A stretch of DNA of 64,000 nt. It comes from Spirochaetales bacterium. GTDB taxonomy: Bacteria > Spirochaetota > Spirochaetia > DSM-27196 > Salinispiraceae. Each line of letters starts with the position of its first letter. Within the stretch, counting starts at the first letter, position 1. Location: positions 1 through 64,000 of the forward strand of contig JAACWS010000014.1 in the NCBI GenBank assembly GCA_009991955.1. Direction: 5' to 3'. A program made the translations under genes and the position numbers. The notes beneath the pieces were generated by a model. It saw nothing but the letters and a program-made list of their open reading frames with translations. It did not search any database and was not told the DNA's origin. Shown piece after piece: positions 25,400-34,629 of this stretch.

Positions 25400-26519
25400 T
25401 GGTATTTATTCGGACATCCAGCTCCCGGGCGAGTTCGTAGACCCTTTCTTCGGTAATTGGACCACGGGGAATAGGATGGGGTGGAGCATCGCCGATAAGA
25501 ATAATTTCTCGCTCTTCGGCCTCCCACTCGTAGTGGGTAAGAGCAGTATAGAGGGCCTCGTACACAGCCTCGGGAATGTCCCGGCCACCGTAGGCCCGAG
25601 CTCTATCGAGGTAAGGTTGAATATCCTCTAACCGATTTTGAATTGGCGATGGCCTATTAAGGTACTCATCGAAGTAGTCCCGAAAAACAACAAATCCAAT
25701 TCTTAGGGTCTGAAACCGACCGGTATAGGGCTGTAAGGTTTTTACTAAATCCCTTCGCACAACATTCAACGAGTTGGTCATGCTTTGGGTGGTATCGAGA
25801 ACCAATATTAGATCGAGGGTTCCGCCATCGAGCTCATCCATGATCTCTTCAATAAGGGACGGCAGTTCTTCCGAGTTGTCTGCGGCCAGGACTCTAGCTT
25901 CGGTTTCATCCGAAGCCTTTGTAAAAGCTTCGACCGTAGCCTCCATAAATGCAACTTCTTCCTCGGGTTCTTCTTCCGGGGGAGGCGGAGGCAATTGCAC
26001 TACTCTTAGGATGAAGGGATTATCGAGAAATCCCCCGGAATAATCGGCGTAGGGTCGTTCAAAGGTCCGAATACTTAAATAGGTACCGTCGAGAACCTGC
26101 ACCTGGCCATTTCTTGTCCAGGGGTAACCGAAGTCGACAATGTAAGGAATAAAGAGGCGAAACGATTGGCCTAATTCGGAATCTGGTTCGGGGGTGCTGT
26201 CGATAATAAAATAATTTCCTGGACCAGTAGGAAGGAAATCACCATCCAACAGCCGAGGTTCGTCGCCGTTGAGGGGATGAAATTGAGGATTTCGAAAGGC
26301 GTAACTGGCCTCTTCCCAGGCTGGATCCTCGGTAGACTCGGTCAATAACACCGAGCCAATACCTTCGGCTCGAATTCGAATAATGTAGCCACCCTCGGTA
26401 CTTTGGTCGATGCGTAGGTCTGCGGGGTCTATCCGAAGCTGGGCCCCAAGAGGCAGAGAGCCCCCCAGGGCCAAAATCAGCGCCGAAACAAAATAAACGA
26501 GAGCTCTGTTCGGTCTCAT
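25380..26519 (-). CDS. Exported von Willebrand factor A domain protein
   Basis: 379 residues with a signal peptide (LVYFVSALILALGGSLPLGA). A beta-rich N-terminal region of about 150 residues is followed by a proline/glutamate linker (LPPPPPEEEPEEEV) and a VWA domain from about 235. The metal-ion site is present as DTTQS (Asp 242, Thr 244, Ser 246), with later FRDYFDEY and ILIGDAPPHP elements. VWA domains mediate metal-dependent protein binding, here in the periplasm or on the surface. Its last 20 bases overlap the convergent kinase gene. It follows leuD by 24 bases but is functionally unrelated; a TACACT box lies three bases before the ATG. Confidence 0.8.
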   Translation of the reverse strand: MRPNRALVYFVSALILALGGSLPLGAQLRIDPADLRIDQSTEGGYIIRIRAEGIGSVLLTESTEDPAWEEASYAFRNPQFHPLNGDEPRLLDGDFLPTGPGNYFIIDSTPEPDSELGQSFRLFIPYIVDFGYPWTRNGQVQVLDGTYLSIRTFERPYADYSGGFLDNPFILRVVQLPPPPPEEEPEEEVAFMEATVEAFTKASDETEARVLAADNSEELPSLIEEIMDELDGGTLDLILVLDTTQSMTNSLNVVRRDLVKTLQPYTGRFQTLRIGFVVFRDYFDEYLNRPSPIQNRLEDIQPYLDRARAYGGRDIPEAVYEALYTALTHYEWEAEEREIILIGDAPPHPIPRGPITEERVYELARELDVRINTIMLPHP

Positions 26520-26543
26520 AGTAGTGTATCGGCGTAAAATTGT

Positions 26544-27149
26544 CTAGTCTTGAGTCCAGGCCATGTAGGGAAGGCTCGCGGCGATTGCTTCTATTTTGTC
26601 TTTATTGGCCAATAACAGAGACGTCGAATCCCAGGTACCCTCAAGAAGGGCATTTCGTCTGGTCTCGGGCATGGTAATCTTATATGAGTGATCGCCAACC
26701 TTCAGGATCATGGCTTCGAGGTCGAGAACGAGTTGGGCCTCGGGATTTGCTGCAACCCACTTTTGAATGGCCGCCACGTCGTCTTTTGAAGCTACCACCG
26801 CTGGAGTACCGAGCATGACACAGTTTCCGGCAAAAATTTCGGCGTAGCTTTCGGCGACAATAGCCCTAATGCCCCATCGAACGAGGCTTTGGGGGGCGTG
26901 CTCCCGGGAGCTTCCACATCCGAAGTTACTATTTGCCACGAGAATTCCGGCACCCTGATACTCGGGTTTATTGAAGGAGTGGTCCTTTTTTTTGCCCTCG
27001 GGGGTGAATCGTTCGTCGTAGAACGGATAGTCTCCCATTTTGCTGAAAGTTATTTCCTTCAGGTAACGAGCTGGTATTATTCGGTCGGTGTCGATGTCAT
27101 TTCCAACCACAGGGACTCCCCGGGCTTCAATTTTTTTTATTTTTGACAT
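26544..27149 (-). CDS. leuD: 3-isopropylmalate dehydratase small subunit
   Basis: 201 residues, the swivelling domain of isopropylmalate isomerase, which with LeuC converts 2- to 3-isopropylmalate in leucine synthesis. The diagnostic GNDIDTDRIIPARYLK and NFGCGSSREHAP motifs are intact. It starts 11 bases after leuC with a ribosome site GGAG, so it is translated from the same mRNA. The length is at the long, bacterial-type end for LeuD. Homoaconitase or citraconate-hydratase relatives cannot be excluded, but leuA/leuB are not in this window to test the pathway. Confidence 0.93.
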   Translation of the reverse strand: MSKIKKIEARGVPVVGNDIDTDRIIPARYLKEITFSKMGDYPFYDERFTPEGKKKDHSFNKPEYQGAGILVANSNFGCGSSREHAPQSLVRWGIRAIVAESYAEIFAGNCVMLGTPAVVASKDDVAAIQKWVAANPEAQLVLDLEAMILKVGDHSYKITMPETRRNALLEGTWDSTSLLLANKDKIEAIAASLPYMAWTQD

Positions 27150-27160
27150 TTCGTTCTCCT

Positions 27161-28588
27161 TTAAGCCGCTGGAAATTGACGAACATCGGTCACTTTTCCG
27201 GTAAGGGCGGCAGCGGCAACCATTGCCGGACTCATGAGTAAGGTTCGACCACTGGGACTTCCCTGCCGGCCGATAAAGTTTCGGTTACTCGAGGAAGCAC
27301 TAATTTGGTCTCCCTTTAGTTGGTCGGGATTCATCGCCAGACACATAGAACAGCCTGCCCCCCGCCATTCAAAACCAGCATCCTGGAAAATTGTGTGGAG
27401 GCCTTCTTCCATCGCTTGTTTGCGAACCTGCATAGAGCCAGGAACGACAAAGGCGGTTACTCCGGGGGCAACTTTCTTCCCGGCCTTTATTCCCTGGGCG
27501 ACAACCGCTGCTGCGGCCCGCAAGTCTTCTATTCGACCGTTGGTACACGAACCAATAAATGCTACATCAATTTTAATTTCATCCGGTCGTTGGCCCGGTT
27601 TGAGTTTCATGTGTTTGTACGCTAACTCGATGCTTTGGCGCTCGCCACTATCGTCATAATCTTCGGGCCGAGGCAGGGTCTGGTGAATTCCAATGCTTTG
27701 GCCGGGGGTTATTCCCCAGGTAACCATAGGTTGTATGTCTTCGGCATTATAACGAACTACTTCGTCGTATTCGGCCTCAGGACCGCTGGCCAACGAACGC
27801 CATTTTTCCACTGCCTTATCCCATTCTTCGCCCTTGGGCGAATGATCGCGACCCTTTAGATACTCGAAGGTTGTATCGTCGGGATTCACATATCCGGCCC
27901 TGGCGCCACCTTCGATAGACATATTACACACAGTCATTCGACCTTCCATAGTCATCGAGTCAAAAGCATCGCCGGCATATTCGTAGGCAAATCCGATTCC
28001 CCCCTTCACTCCCAGGCGATTTATGATGTAAAGAATTACATCCTTCGGTGTTACCCCCGGGCGGAGAGTGCCATTAACTTCGATTCGGCGAACCTTCATG
28101 GGATCCATAGCTAAACACTGGGTAGCAAGTACATCCCGTACCTGGCTAGTGCCAATACCAAAGGCCAGGGTTCCAAAGGCGCCGTGGGTCGAGGTATGAC
28201 TATCACCACAGGCTATGGTCATTCCCGGCTGAGTTAGCCCAAGCTCCGGGCCAATAATATGAACAACCCCTTGCTTGCCGGTTTCGAAATTGAGAAAAGT
28301 AACTCCAAATTCCTCGGTGTTTCGTTCGATAGCCTGCATCATTGCTTCGGCTTGGGGATCCAAGAATGGTCGCTTTTGACTTCGGGTTGGAACTATATGG
28401 TCCATGGTTGCAAAAGTACGTTCGGGGTACATAACCTTGAGCCCTTTTTCTCGAACCATGTCGAAGGCCTGGGGGCTTGTGACCTCATGAACCATGTGTA
28501 ATCCAATAAATAACTGGGTCTGGCCAGTAGGTAGGGTTGCTACCGAATGGGCATCCCACACCTTGTTATAGAGAGTATTTTTTGCCAT
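27161..28588 (-). CDS. leuC: 3-isopropylmalate dehydratase large subunit
   Basis: 475 residues, the [4Fe-4S] aconitase-fold subunit of isopropylmalate isomerase. Cluster cysteines are visible in [10 protein letters not shown] and [10 protein letters not shown], and the active-site blocks [19 protein letters not shown] and [14 protein letters not shown] are complete. ATG 28588 (MAKNTL) is chosen because AAGGAGG stands six bases upstream; the frame continues five codons further but that would put the site inside the gene. leuC-leuD form the usual pair. No leader peptide or T-box is visible in the short 87-base gap to the bacteriohemerythrin gene. Confidence 0.95.
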   Translation of the reverse strand: MAKNTLYNKVWDAHSVATLPTGQTQLFIGLHMVHEVTSPQAFDMVREKGLKVMYPERTFATMDHIVPTRSQKRPFLDPQAEAMMQAIERNTEEFGVTFLNFETGKQGVVHIIGPELGLTQPGMTIACGDSHTSTHGAFGTLAFGIGTSQVRDVLATQCLAMDPMKVRRIEVNGTLRPGVTPKDVILYIINRLGVKGGIGFAYEYAGDAFDSMTMEGRMTVCNMSIEGGARAGYVNPDDTTFEYLKGRDHSPKGEEWDKAVEKWRSLASGPEAEYDEVVRYNAEDIQPMVTWGITPGQSIGIHQTLPRPEDYDDSGERQSIELAYKHMKLKPGQRPDEIKIDVAFIGSCTNGRIEDLRAAAAVVAQGIKAGKKVAPGVTAFVVPGSMQVRKQAMEEGLHTIFQDAGFEWRGAGCSMCLAMNPDQLKGDQISASSSNRNFIGRQGSPSGRTLLMSPAMVAAAALTGKVTDVRQFPAA

Positions 28589-28675
28589 CTTGGCCTCCTT
28601 CACACGCTACCGGTGAAAGAATACAAGAAATCGTTCTATTAGTAAAAGATATAGTTTCTATATGTACGATAGCTT

Positions 28676-29101
28676 TTAACTATGGGAAGTCGCCAGGAAA
28701 TCTTTCAAAAGCATATCTTCTTTGAGAAAATGCCCTTTTACAATCTGGCCAAAAAGGAAGGAATAGAGGTCACCAAAGGACATCGACTGGGCCTCGTAGT
28801 GGGCAAGGGTTCGGGCCGCCTTGGCCATAATTGCTTCGTGTTGTTCCCGCTGTTCTGGGAGTCGGGGATAGTCAAGGGCATCGAGAATTGCTTCTTCATG
28901 GGTAAAATGATTTTGTAGTTCAGTGTATAATTCTCGCATCCCTTCGATAATTTGTGGCCGGGGAGAGTTTAAGAGAAAGGCGTGGAGTACAGCCCGAGAT
29001 TTTTCGAAAAGACTACGATGTTCTCGATCGATGACCGGGTGGCCAACGAGGAACTCGTCTGAGTAATCTATTCCAATATTAATTGGTGAGGCTTGACCCA
29101 A
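28676..29101 (-). CDS. Bacteriohemerythrin
   Basis: 141 residues forming the four-helix hemerythrin bundle with a diiron site that reversibly binds O2. Ligand motifs appear in order: GHPVIDREHRSLFE, NHFTHEEAILD, EQHEAIM and GHFLKEDMLL. Such proteins act as oxygen stores or sensors in microaerophilic and anaerobic bacteria, in keeping with a spirochaete host. The start is a TTG at 29101 with AAGGAG seven bases upstream. It is in the same orientation as leuC but separated by 87 bases. Confidence 0.9.
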   Translation of the reverse strand: MGQASPINIGIDYSDEFLVGHPVIDREHRSLFEKSRAVLHAFLLNSPRPQIIEGMRELYTELQNHFTHEEAILDALDYPRLPEQREQHEAIMAKAARTLAHYEAQSMSFGDLYSFLFGQIVKGHFLKEDMLLKDFLATSHS

Positions 29102-29160
29102 AAACGGTCTCCTTAGGTTTGTTGTCTTCCGGGACCCCGAGGGGCGTCCGAGGGTAGCAG

Positions 29161-29964
29161 TTAGTTCGATGATCTGTACTCCAAAGATATAAAACTATCA
29201 ACAAAACGTGGGCTTTCTTTTATCCAATCTAAAAACTTTTGAGCTTCGGCTCGCTGGGTATACGGTCCATACCGTAATCGATAGTAGGTAACCTCGTCGA
29301 TCCGGGTAGTGGTAACCCTTCCACCCAGTCCGTAGGATTCAAGTTCTTGTTGTACCTGTTCAATCCTATCCCGGCTTGGAGTCGAGAGTACTTGTATCCA
29401 AAACTCCTCGACGGTCGTTGGGGTTACACTTGCCTGGGTACTTTGGGATGGCGCGGTGGTTTGGACTCGAGTCGAATTGGTCGGGGTTGAGCTGGTCGGG
29501 GTTGAGCTGGTCGGGGTTGAGCTGGTCGGGGTTGAGCTGGTCGGGGTTGAGCTGGTCGGGGTTGAGCTTGTGGGATTTTGGGCGATCAGCTCCCGAGCGG
29601 GGGTCCGAGTTTGCACCTCTAAGCTTAGGCTACTAGTGGTATTCACTTCGGAGGTAATAGGCGAAAGCTGGCGCCCTAAGGGATCGTCTAGGTAGGTAGC
29701 ATCGTCAAGAATCCCATATACAATTTCCAGGCTTCCCTGGTCCCCGGATGGGTTCCCGTCTAGAACTGGAGATTTTCCGGTTTCGTTCGTTTCATCGGCT
29801 TCAGGATTTTCGGTGACGTTTGCCTCCCGAAAGAATCGACTGGCTACTGGCAACCCAACTTCGGCTTGCTGGTACGGATAGAAAAGCCACGCGGCTGCGC
29901 CAAAAAGGGCAGCGACCACGAGAGTGACCGATAGAATTATGACAAAGCTTCGATTCTCTTCCAT
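29161..29964 (-). CDS. SPOR-domain membrane protein with repeat linker
   Basis: 267 residues. An N-terminal helix (FVIILSVTLVVAALFGAAAWLF) anchors the protein in the inner membrane. A low-complexity linker of about 120 residues includes six tandem SSTPT-type pentapeptides, and the last 75 residues (EEFWIQVLSTPSRDRIEQVQ ... YYRLRYGPYTQRAEAQKFLD) form a SPOR domain, which binds denuded glycan strands at the division site. The ATG at 29964 lies inside the 3' end of coaE (28-base overlap), so it belongs to the polA-coaE transcript. A role in cell division or envelope growth is likely. Confidence 0.83.
   Translation of the reverse strand: MEENRSFVIILSVTLVVAALFGAAAWLFYPYQQAEVGLPVASRFFREANVTENPEADETNETGKSPVLDGNPSGDQGSLEIVYGILDDATYLDDPLGRQLSPITSEVNTTSSLSLEVQTRTPARELIAQNPTSSTPTSSTPTSSTPTSSTPTSSTPTSSTPTNSTRVQTTAPSQSTQASVTPTTVEEFWIQVLSTPSRDRIEQVQQELESYGLGGRVTTTRIDEVTYYRLRYGPYTQRAEAQKFLDWIKESPRFVDSFISLEYRSSN
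29481..29570. repeat. 15-bp minisatellite, six copies, in SPOR gene
   Basis: Six head-to-tail copies of tcggggttgagctgg, the last with one change (gagcttg). Fifteen bases keep the frame and encode SSTPT/TPTSS units in the linker of the SPOR protein. Copy number could vary by slippage without breaking the gene. Confidence 0.95.
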
Positions 29965-30590
29965 AGCTCCCTTACGAGGGTTTCCACCTTACGGTGAATA
30001 TTCCTCTTTCCTCCCCAGTTCGATACCCTTCGAATATCGACATTTCCCGTGGAAAGTTGAGGAAGTATTTTTTTTTGGGAGCGGATTCTTTGCCAAGCCT
30101 GGGTAAGGGAAAGGGCGTCTCGGCGGAGGGCTCGAAAGAGTCGAACAAGGGCCGGTGCAGTAACCCCAAGTATCCAGTCGCAGCGAGTATCCAGACCCAT
30201 TTTGAATAGTATAGCAGCGTTGAGGACTACAACTCCTGATTCTGCCTGCTCAATAATTTGATCTACCTCCGCAACCATCACGGGGTGAACAATCTTCTCG
30301 AGATCGTTGAGGGCCCGGGCGTCTCGAAATACGATAGTCCCCAGGGCCTTCCGATCTATTCCTATGCGTCCATCGGGACCTTCTCTACTAATCGTCGAGC
30401 CAAAGCGGGCAATCACTCGATCGGCAACCTTCTCCAGGGCCCGGTGTCCCAAATGATCGACTTCTAGGTGGACTACTGCAATTCTCGGACTCAGCTGCTC
30501 GACAAGTAGGTCGGCAATGGTCGTTTTACCCGCACTGTAGCTACCGGTTATCCCCACTACGAAGGGACGAATGCTTGAAAAAGGCTCCAC
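29937..30590 (-). CDS. coaE: Dephospho-CoA kinase
   Basis: 217 residues of the P-loop kinase that phosphorylates dephospho-CoA in the last step of coenzyme A synthesis. The P-loop is GITGSYSAGKTT, followed by VDHLGHRALE, the conserved IDRKALGTIVFRD and the HPVM motif, all typical of CoaE. GTG 30590 directly follows the polA stop with one base between. polA-coaE adjacency is common in bacteria. The downstream SPOR gene begins inside it. The C-terminus is slightly diverged but of normal length. Confidence 0.92.
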   Translation of the reverse strand: MEPFSSIRPFVVGITGSYSAGKTTIADLLVEQLSPRIAVVHLEVDHLGHRALEKVADRVIARFGSTISREGPDGRIGIDRKALGTIVFRDARALNDLEKIVHPVMVAEVDQIIEQAESGVVVLNAAILFKMGLDTRCDWILGVTAPALVRLFRALRRDALSLTQAWQRIRSQKKILPQLSTGNVDIRRVSNWGGKRNIHRKVETLVRELWKRIEALS

Positions 30591-30591
30591 T

Positions 30592-33507
30592 CTAGTGCAT
30601 ATCTCCCCATCGGGTTCCCGATTCCACAGAAACTTGCAATGGTACTTTCAACTCGATCGCCTGGGTCATTTCCTCTTTCAAGAGCCCTTCCACCCTCCTC
30701 ACCTCCCTATCGGGACATTCCAAGATAATTTCGTCGTGAACTTGAAGAATCATTTTACTTTTTAGGCCCTCCGCCTTCAGTCTATTCTGAACCCGAACCA
30801 TTGCGATCTTTACAATGTCTGCTGCACTCCCCTGAATAGGGGTATTCACTGCGATGCGTTCCGCCGCCGCCCGTTCAGTTTTATTTGAGGTATAAATTTC
30901 GGGAATCCGACGAAAACGACCAGCCAAGGTGAAGACTCCTCCGTAGGTTTCAGCCTCTTTTCCTTGGTCGGATAGGTATCGATTAATCCCCGTATAGGTG
31001 CGAAAGTACGACTCAATGAAGGCACTCGCGTCCCGACGAGGAATACCTAGTTCTCGACTGAGTCGGAAGGCGCTCATACCGTACATCACCCCAAAATTAA
31101 TAGTTTTTGCTATCCGACGTTGCTCGGGGGTTACATCCTCAGGAGCAACACCAAAAATGAGACTTCCCGTCGCCCGGTGAACGTCGATTCCTTTTTCAAA
31201 AGCGTCGGTAAGGCCCTTGTCCCCTGCAAAGTGGGCCAATACCACCAGTTCAATCTGGCTATAGTCCGCCGATACAAACTGTCGTCCCGTGGGGGCAACA
31301 AAGGCCTGGCGAATTTTTCTCCCCTCCTCGTCCTTGATAGGAATATTCTGAAGATTTGGATCCTTGCTCGACATTCGTCCGGTGGCCGTACCGTGTTGAT
31401 GGAACGTCGTATGAAGCCTTCCGGTCGTGGAGTTTACCAGGGCTGGCAAGGTATCAACATAGGTACTCTTGAGCTTTGCCAATCCTCTATACTCCAAGAT
31501 TTTTGCTGGAACTGGATCCTCGGATGCCAGTTCTTCGAGAACACTGGTATCGGTACTGTAGCCAGTCTTTGTTTTCTTAGATGGGGTGAGTTTTCGCTCG
31601 GTGAACAAGATTTCTTGGAGCTGCTTTGTTGAATTAATATTAAACTCGTGTCCTACAAGATCGTAGATGTCTTGGACTATTCGCCCCAGTTTCCCTTCAA
31701 GTTCGATAGAAAAAGCCCCAAGGGCCGGAACATCTAAACCTATACCCTCAAATTCCATATCTGCCAAAATAGGCAATAGGGGCATTTCGATTTCATAGAA
31801 CAGTTTCTCTAGTCCGCGTAGGGCGATTAACTTTTCAAAGAGTCGAAAGAGCCGAAAGGTTATGTCCGCGTCCTCTGCGGCGTAGGCCATAGCCTCGGCC
31901 AAGGGAACCTGGTCAAAGGTGGAATCCTTTCCCAAACCAGCGTCCTTCATTACCTCTTGGTAATGAATTGTAGTGTATCCAAGATAGAGTTGGGCCAGGT
32001 CATCCATATTAAATCGGTTCGATGCGGACTCAAGAACCCAGGCGGCAATCATCGTATCGAAACCCGGTTGGAGTTCGACACCCCAGCGTCTGAGGACCTT
32101 TATATCGTATTTTATGTTCTGGCCTACCACGAGAACTCCAGAGGTGCCAAGCAAACTCGACAAACCAGTTCTGACTTCGTCGGCCGGGAGAACGGGCCCC
32201 AGGGGTCCAAAGAGGGCAAGATAATAGGCCCGCCCCGGTCGAGCACACAAACTTATTCCCACTATCTGAGCGTTCATGGGATCGAGCCCTGTAGTCTCCG
32301 TATCCAAAGCGAGGGCCTTTACTCCGCCAAGATCCTTGAAGCACTCGCGAAGTTCGGCCACACTTTGAACCAAGGTATAGTTCTTCTCTACCGACGCCAG
32401 TTCCCGGGCCAGAGTGGTAACCTCGGGGGAATCGACCCCCCCAGGGGTATCGGGCAGTCGTTGGATCGCCGTCTCCTTAGCTGCAGCTTGGGGACTAGCC
32501 GCAGGACTCTTTCCACCCCCGGGCTCAAACAAGTCCCCTTGAACGGCCCCTTCTCCGCCACCAAAGGTGGTGGGAGTGCCGAGAATATCCGCCGACTTCT
32601 TGAAATGCCCCAAAGCCCCGGACACGTCTTGGGCCAAGACAACTCCAATGTCCGCCACCAGGCCAGTCATACCCAGGGGTAAAAGAACCTCAGCCAAGGC
32701 ATTGGCATTCAGGCCCTGCAAATGAAATTCTTCTGGCGCTTTTTCCAGCCCGGTCTGGTCAGCCAAGGTCACCAACCTCTGCGAGAAATAGGCCATCTCC
32801 CTCCCATCGGCAAGTTTCGATGCAATTCCTTTTTGGGCGATTTTCTCCTCGTCTAAGGCTGCGTAAATCTTATCGAGAGTGCCAAATTCTTCTAGGAGTT
32901 TGGCCGCTCCTTTCTCTCCTATTCCTTTTACCCCCGGTACGTTGTCCGACGAGTCGCCAATTATGGATAGAAAGTCGATAATCTGTTCGGGCCATACCCC
33001 CTTGTCGGCGTAGACTCCCTCGCGGTCGAGGTAAACCAGGCCCTCTTTGGTCGTGGGACGCAACATTTTGATTGGACCATCCACCAGCTGCATGAGGTCT
33101 TTATCTGAACTAATAATAAAACACTCCCGTCCCTCTTCCCTGCACCGCCGGGCCAAGTCCGCAATGAGGTCATCGGCCTCGTACCCGTTTATGCGAACCG
33201 AGGGAAGACCAAAGGCCCCAATCGCTTCTTCAATCAAAGGAAATTGCTCCTTTAGCTCCTCTGGGGTCGCGTCCCGGGTACCCTTGTACTCTTCGTACAT
33301 CTGATCGCGAAAGGTTGGCCCCCGAGAGTCCAGGGCAACAACAAAGTTTTCGGGTTTATACTCTTTGAAAAGACTCAGAAGGGTTCGAAAAAAACCAAAA
33401 ATCGCAGACACGTTCCGACCATCAGGAGCCCGCCGGGGTGCCTTGAAGAAGGCAAAATATGAACGAAAAATGAGGCCGTAGCCGTCCAAGATATACAGTG
33501 GTTTCAT
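30592..33507 (-). CDS. polA: DNA polymerase I
   Basis: 971 residues with all three domains. The N-terminal 5' nuclease (1-about 290) has DGYGLIFRSYFAF and acidic metal residues (EADDLIAD, SSDKDLMQLV). A linker with low complexity (about 320-370) leads to a proofreading domain with Exo I LDTETTGLDP, Exo II GQNIKYDIKV and Exo III YAAEDADITF, so 3'-5' exonuclease should be active. The polymerase has motif A DYSQIELVVLAHFAGD, motif B RRIAKTINFGVMYG and motif C QVHDEIILE. It acts in repair and Okazaki fragment maturation. The ATG at 33507 has no ribosome site; a TACATT box stands exactly six bases upstream. First gene of polA-coaE-SPOR. Confidence 0.97.
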   Translation of the reverse strand: MKPLYILDGYGLIFRSYFAFFKAPRRAPDGRNVSAIFGFFRTLLSLFKEYKPENFVVALDSRGPTFRDQMYEEYKGTRDATPEELKEQFPLIEEAIGAFGLPSVRINGYEADDLIADLARRCREEGRECFIISSDKDLMQLVDGPIKMLRPTTKEGLVYLDREGVYADKGVWPEQIIDFLSIIGDSSDNVPGVKGIGEKGAAKLLEEFGTLDKIYAALDEEKIAQKGIASKLADGREMAYFSQRLVTLADQTGLEKAPEEFHLQGLNANALAEVLLPLGMTGLVADIGVVLAQDVSGALGHFKKSADILGTPTTFGGGEGAVQGDLFEPGGGKSPAASPQAAAKETAIQRLPDTPGGVDSPEVTTLARELASVEKNYTLVQSVAELRECFKDLGGVKALALDTETTGLDPMNAQIVGISLCARPGRAYYLALFGPLGPVLPADEVRTGLSSLLGTSGVLVVGQNIKYDIKVLRRWGVELQPGFDTMIAAWVLESASNRFNMDDLAQLYLGYTTIHYQEVMKDAGLGKDSTFDQVPLAEAMAYAAEDADITFRLFRLFEKLIALRGLEKLFYEIEMPLLPILADMEFEGIGLDVPALGAFSIELEGKLGRIVQDIYDLVGHEFNINSTKQLQEILFTERKLTPSKKTKTGYSTDTSVLEELASEDPVPAKILEYRGLAKLKSTYVDTLPALVNSTTGRLHTTFHQHGTATGRMSSKDPNLQNIPIKDEEGRKIRQAFVAPTGRQFVSADYSQIELVVLAHFAGDKGLTDAFEKGIDVHRATGSLIFGVAPEDVTPEQRRIAKTINFGVMYGMSAFRLSRELGIPRRDASAFIESYFRTYTGINRYLSDQGKEAETYGGVFTLAGRFRRIPEIYTSNKTERAAAERIAVNTPIQGSAADIVKIAMVRVQNRLKAEGLKSKMILQVHDEIILECPDREVRRVEGLLKEEMTQAIELKVPLQVSVESGTRWGDMH

Positions 33508-33513
33508 ACATTC

Positions 33514-33519
33514 AATGTA
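33514..33519 (-). promoter_or_regulatory. Putative -10 box, leaderless start of polA
   Basis: TACATT on the minus strand, six bases (GAATGT) before the ATG at 33507. No Shine-Dalgarno precedes the gene. The -35 region overlaps the terminator of the upstream rhodanese operon. Confidence 0.4.
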
Positions 33520-33537
33520 CCACGGAAATGGAAAACG

Positions 33538-33564
33538 AAAAAACCCGGGGCAGAACCCCGGGTT
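33538..33564 (-). terminator. Intrinsic terminator of the sulfur operon
   Basis: Stem ACCCGGGG / CCCCGGGT with a short loop. On the minus strand it is followed by TTTTTT. It lies 44 bases after the stop of the tandem rhodanese lipoprotein and closes the operon that begins at 38376. Confidence 0.88.
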
Positions 33565-33607
33565 ATCGATCCTCGTTTATCTTAGTTATAACAAGGGCCA
33601 GAAAAAA

Positions 33608-34564
33608 CTAGTTGCTGGCTACTACAGGGAATCCCTTGTTGGCCCATCCACGGGGTGCCGTGGTTGCAGTACCCATACCAAATTGGATCGAATAGGCATC
33701 GTAGCCCAGAAGTCGTAAGAGGGCGATTCCCTGGTTACAGGTCTGGCCACTATAACAATAAGAAACCAGAGCCTTGTCGGTGGGTAGCAGGGCAGTACCT
33801 TCCCACATATCTCCGTTGAATGGAACATTGACTGCGGTTTCGATATGTCCAGCGGCAAAGTCAGCGGGTCGGCGCATAGATACAAACTGTACCCCTTGAT
33901 CTTTGGCATCCAGAATCGACTTTGCAGTTTCTTCGCTTAACATGTTGTTCGCAAAGGGAGTTCCGTTTCGGGTTGCCATGTCGGCAAAGTACTCTTGTAC
34001 GATGGTTACCACGGCGTCGGAAACTCCGTTACTCGTCGAGGTGTTAAGAACGTTCGGGGTAGTTTCGGTAAGGGCTTCGTAGCCTTCAACCTTCGAAATT
34101 CCCAGGTTCCAGCCCGAGCTAATCGAAACTGCGTCGATTCCGGCCATCTTGGCCATGACAATGAACTGCCCAGCGGTCTGCCCCGTATAACAATGGACAT
34201 ACACCTTTTGATCGGTTGGTAGGTACTCTAGACTCTCCCACATAGCTGGGGTTGACCACGGCAGATTTATAGCACCTTGCAGGTGGGCTTCGCCGTAGAC
34301 GTCCGACTGTCGTATGTCGACGATAAAAGGTGCCTTGCCCTCCCGGAGCTCGGTAAGGACGGCTGCGGGGGCAACGATGTTGTTGTTGTTCGCAAGACCA
34401 GCCATATAGCCACGAGCAAAGTCGTTAACCGAGAAAGTAGGCGCTGCGGGGGCCGCTGCAACAGGAGCTGCTTCGGCCGCAGGTGCGGGTACCGCAGCCT
34501 GCTGACCACATCCGATTACAAGAATCGAGGCAAGAACCAAAAGTACCACGAAAAACTTCTTCAT
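33608..34564 (-). CDS. Tandem-rhodanese lipoprotein
   Basis: 318 residues. A lipoprotein signal peptide ends at LVIGC (Cys 19), followed by an Ala/Pro linker. Two rhodanese domains follow (about 65-170 and 205-315), and unusually both have a catalytic-type loop: CYTGQTA (Cys 125) and CYSGQTC (Cys 270). Rhodaneses carry sulfane sulfur as a cysteine persulfide. The location outside the inner membrane, as the last gene of an operon with a YeeE/YedE transporter and TusA, suggests that it captures or presents sulfane sulfur for uptake. ATG 34564 has a GGAG site. A strong terminator follows. Confidence 0.88.
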   Translation of the reverse strand: MKKFFVVLLVLASILVIGCGQQAAVPAPAAEAAPVAAAPAAPTFSVNDFARGYMAGLANNNNIVAPAAVLTELREGKAPFIVDIRQSDVYGEAHLQGAINLPWSTPAMWESLEYLPTDQKVYVHCYTGQTAGQFIVMAKMAGIDAVSISSGWNLGISKVEGYEALTETTPNVLNTSTSNGVSDAVVTIVQEYFADMATRNGTPFANNMLSEETAKSILDAKDQGVQFVSMRRPADFAAGHIETAVNVPFNGDMWEGTALLPTDKALVSYCYSGQTCNQGIALLRLLGYDAYSIQFGMGTATTAPRGWANKGFPVVASN

Positions 34565-34629
34565 TTCTATCTCCTTTTTTGGGCTTTAGCCCATGTATCG
34601 TTCTGTCGAATTAGGGTATCTACTCAAAA

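Noticed and set aside
29481-29570. CRISPR-like tandem repeat
   Set aside because: Repeats are 15 bases with no spacers and lie in frame within a SPOR gene.
31957-32682. 241-codon open frame antisense to polA
   Set aside because: polA coding is certain on the other strand; the frame shows no family features and no ribosome site.
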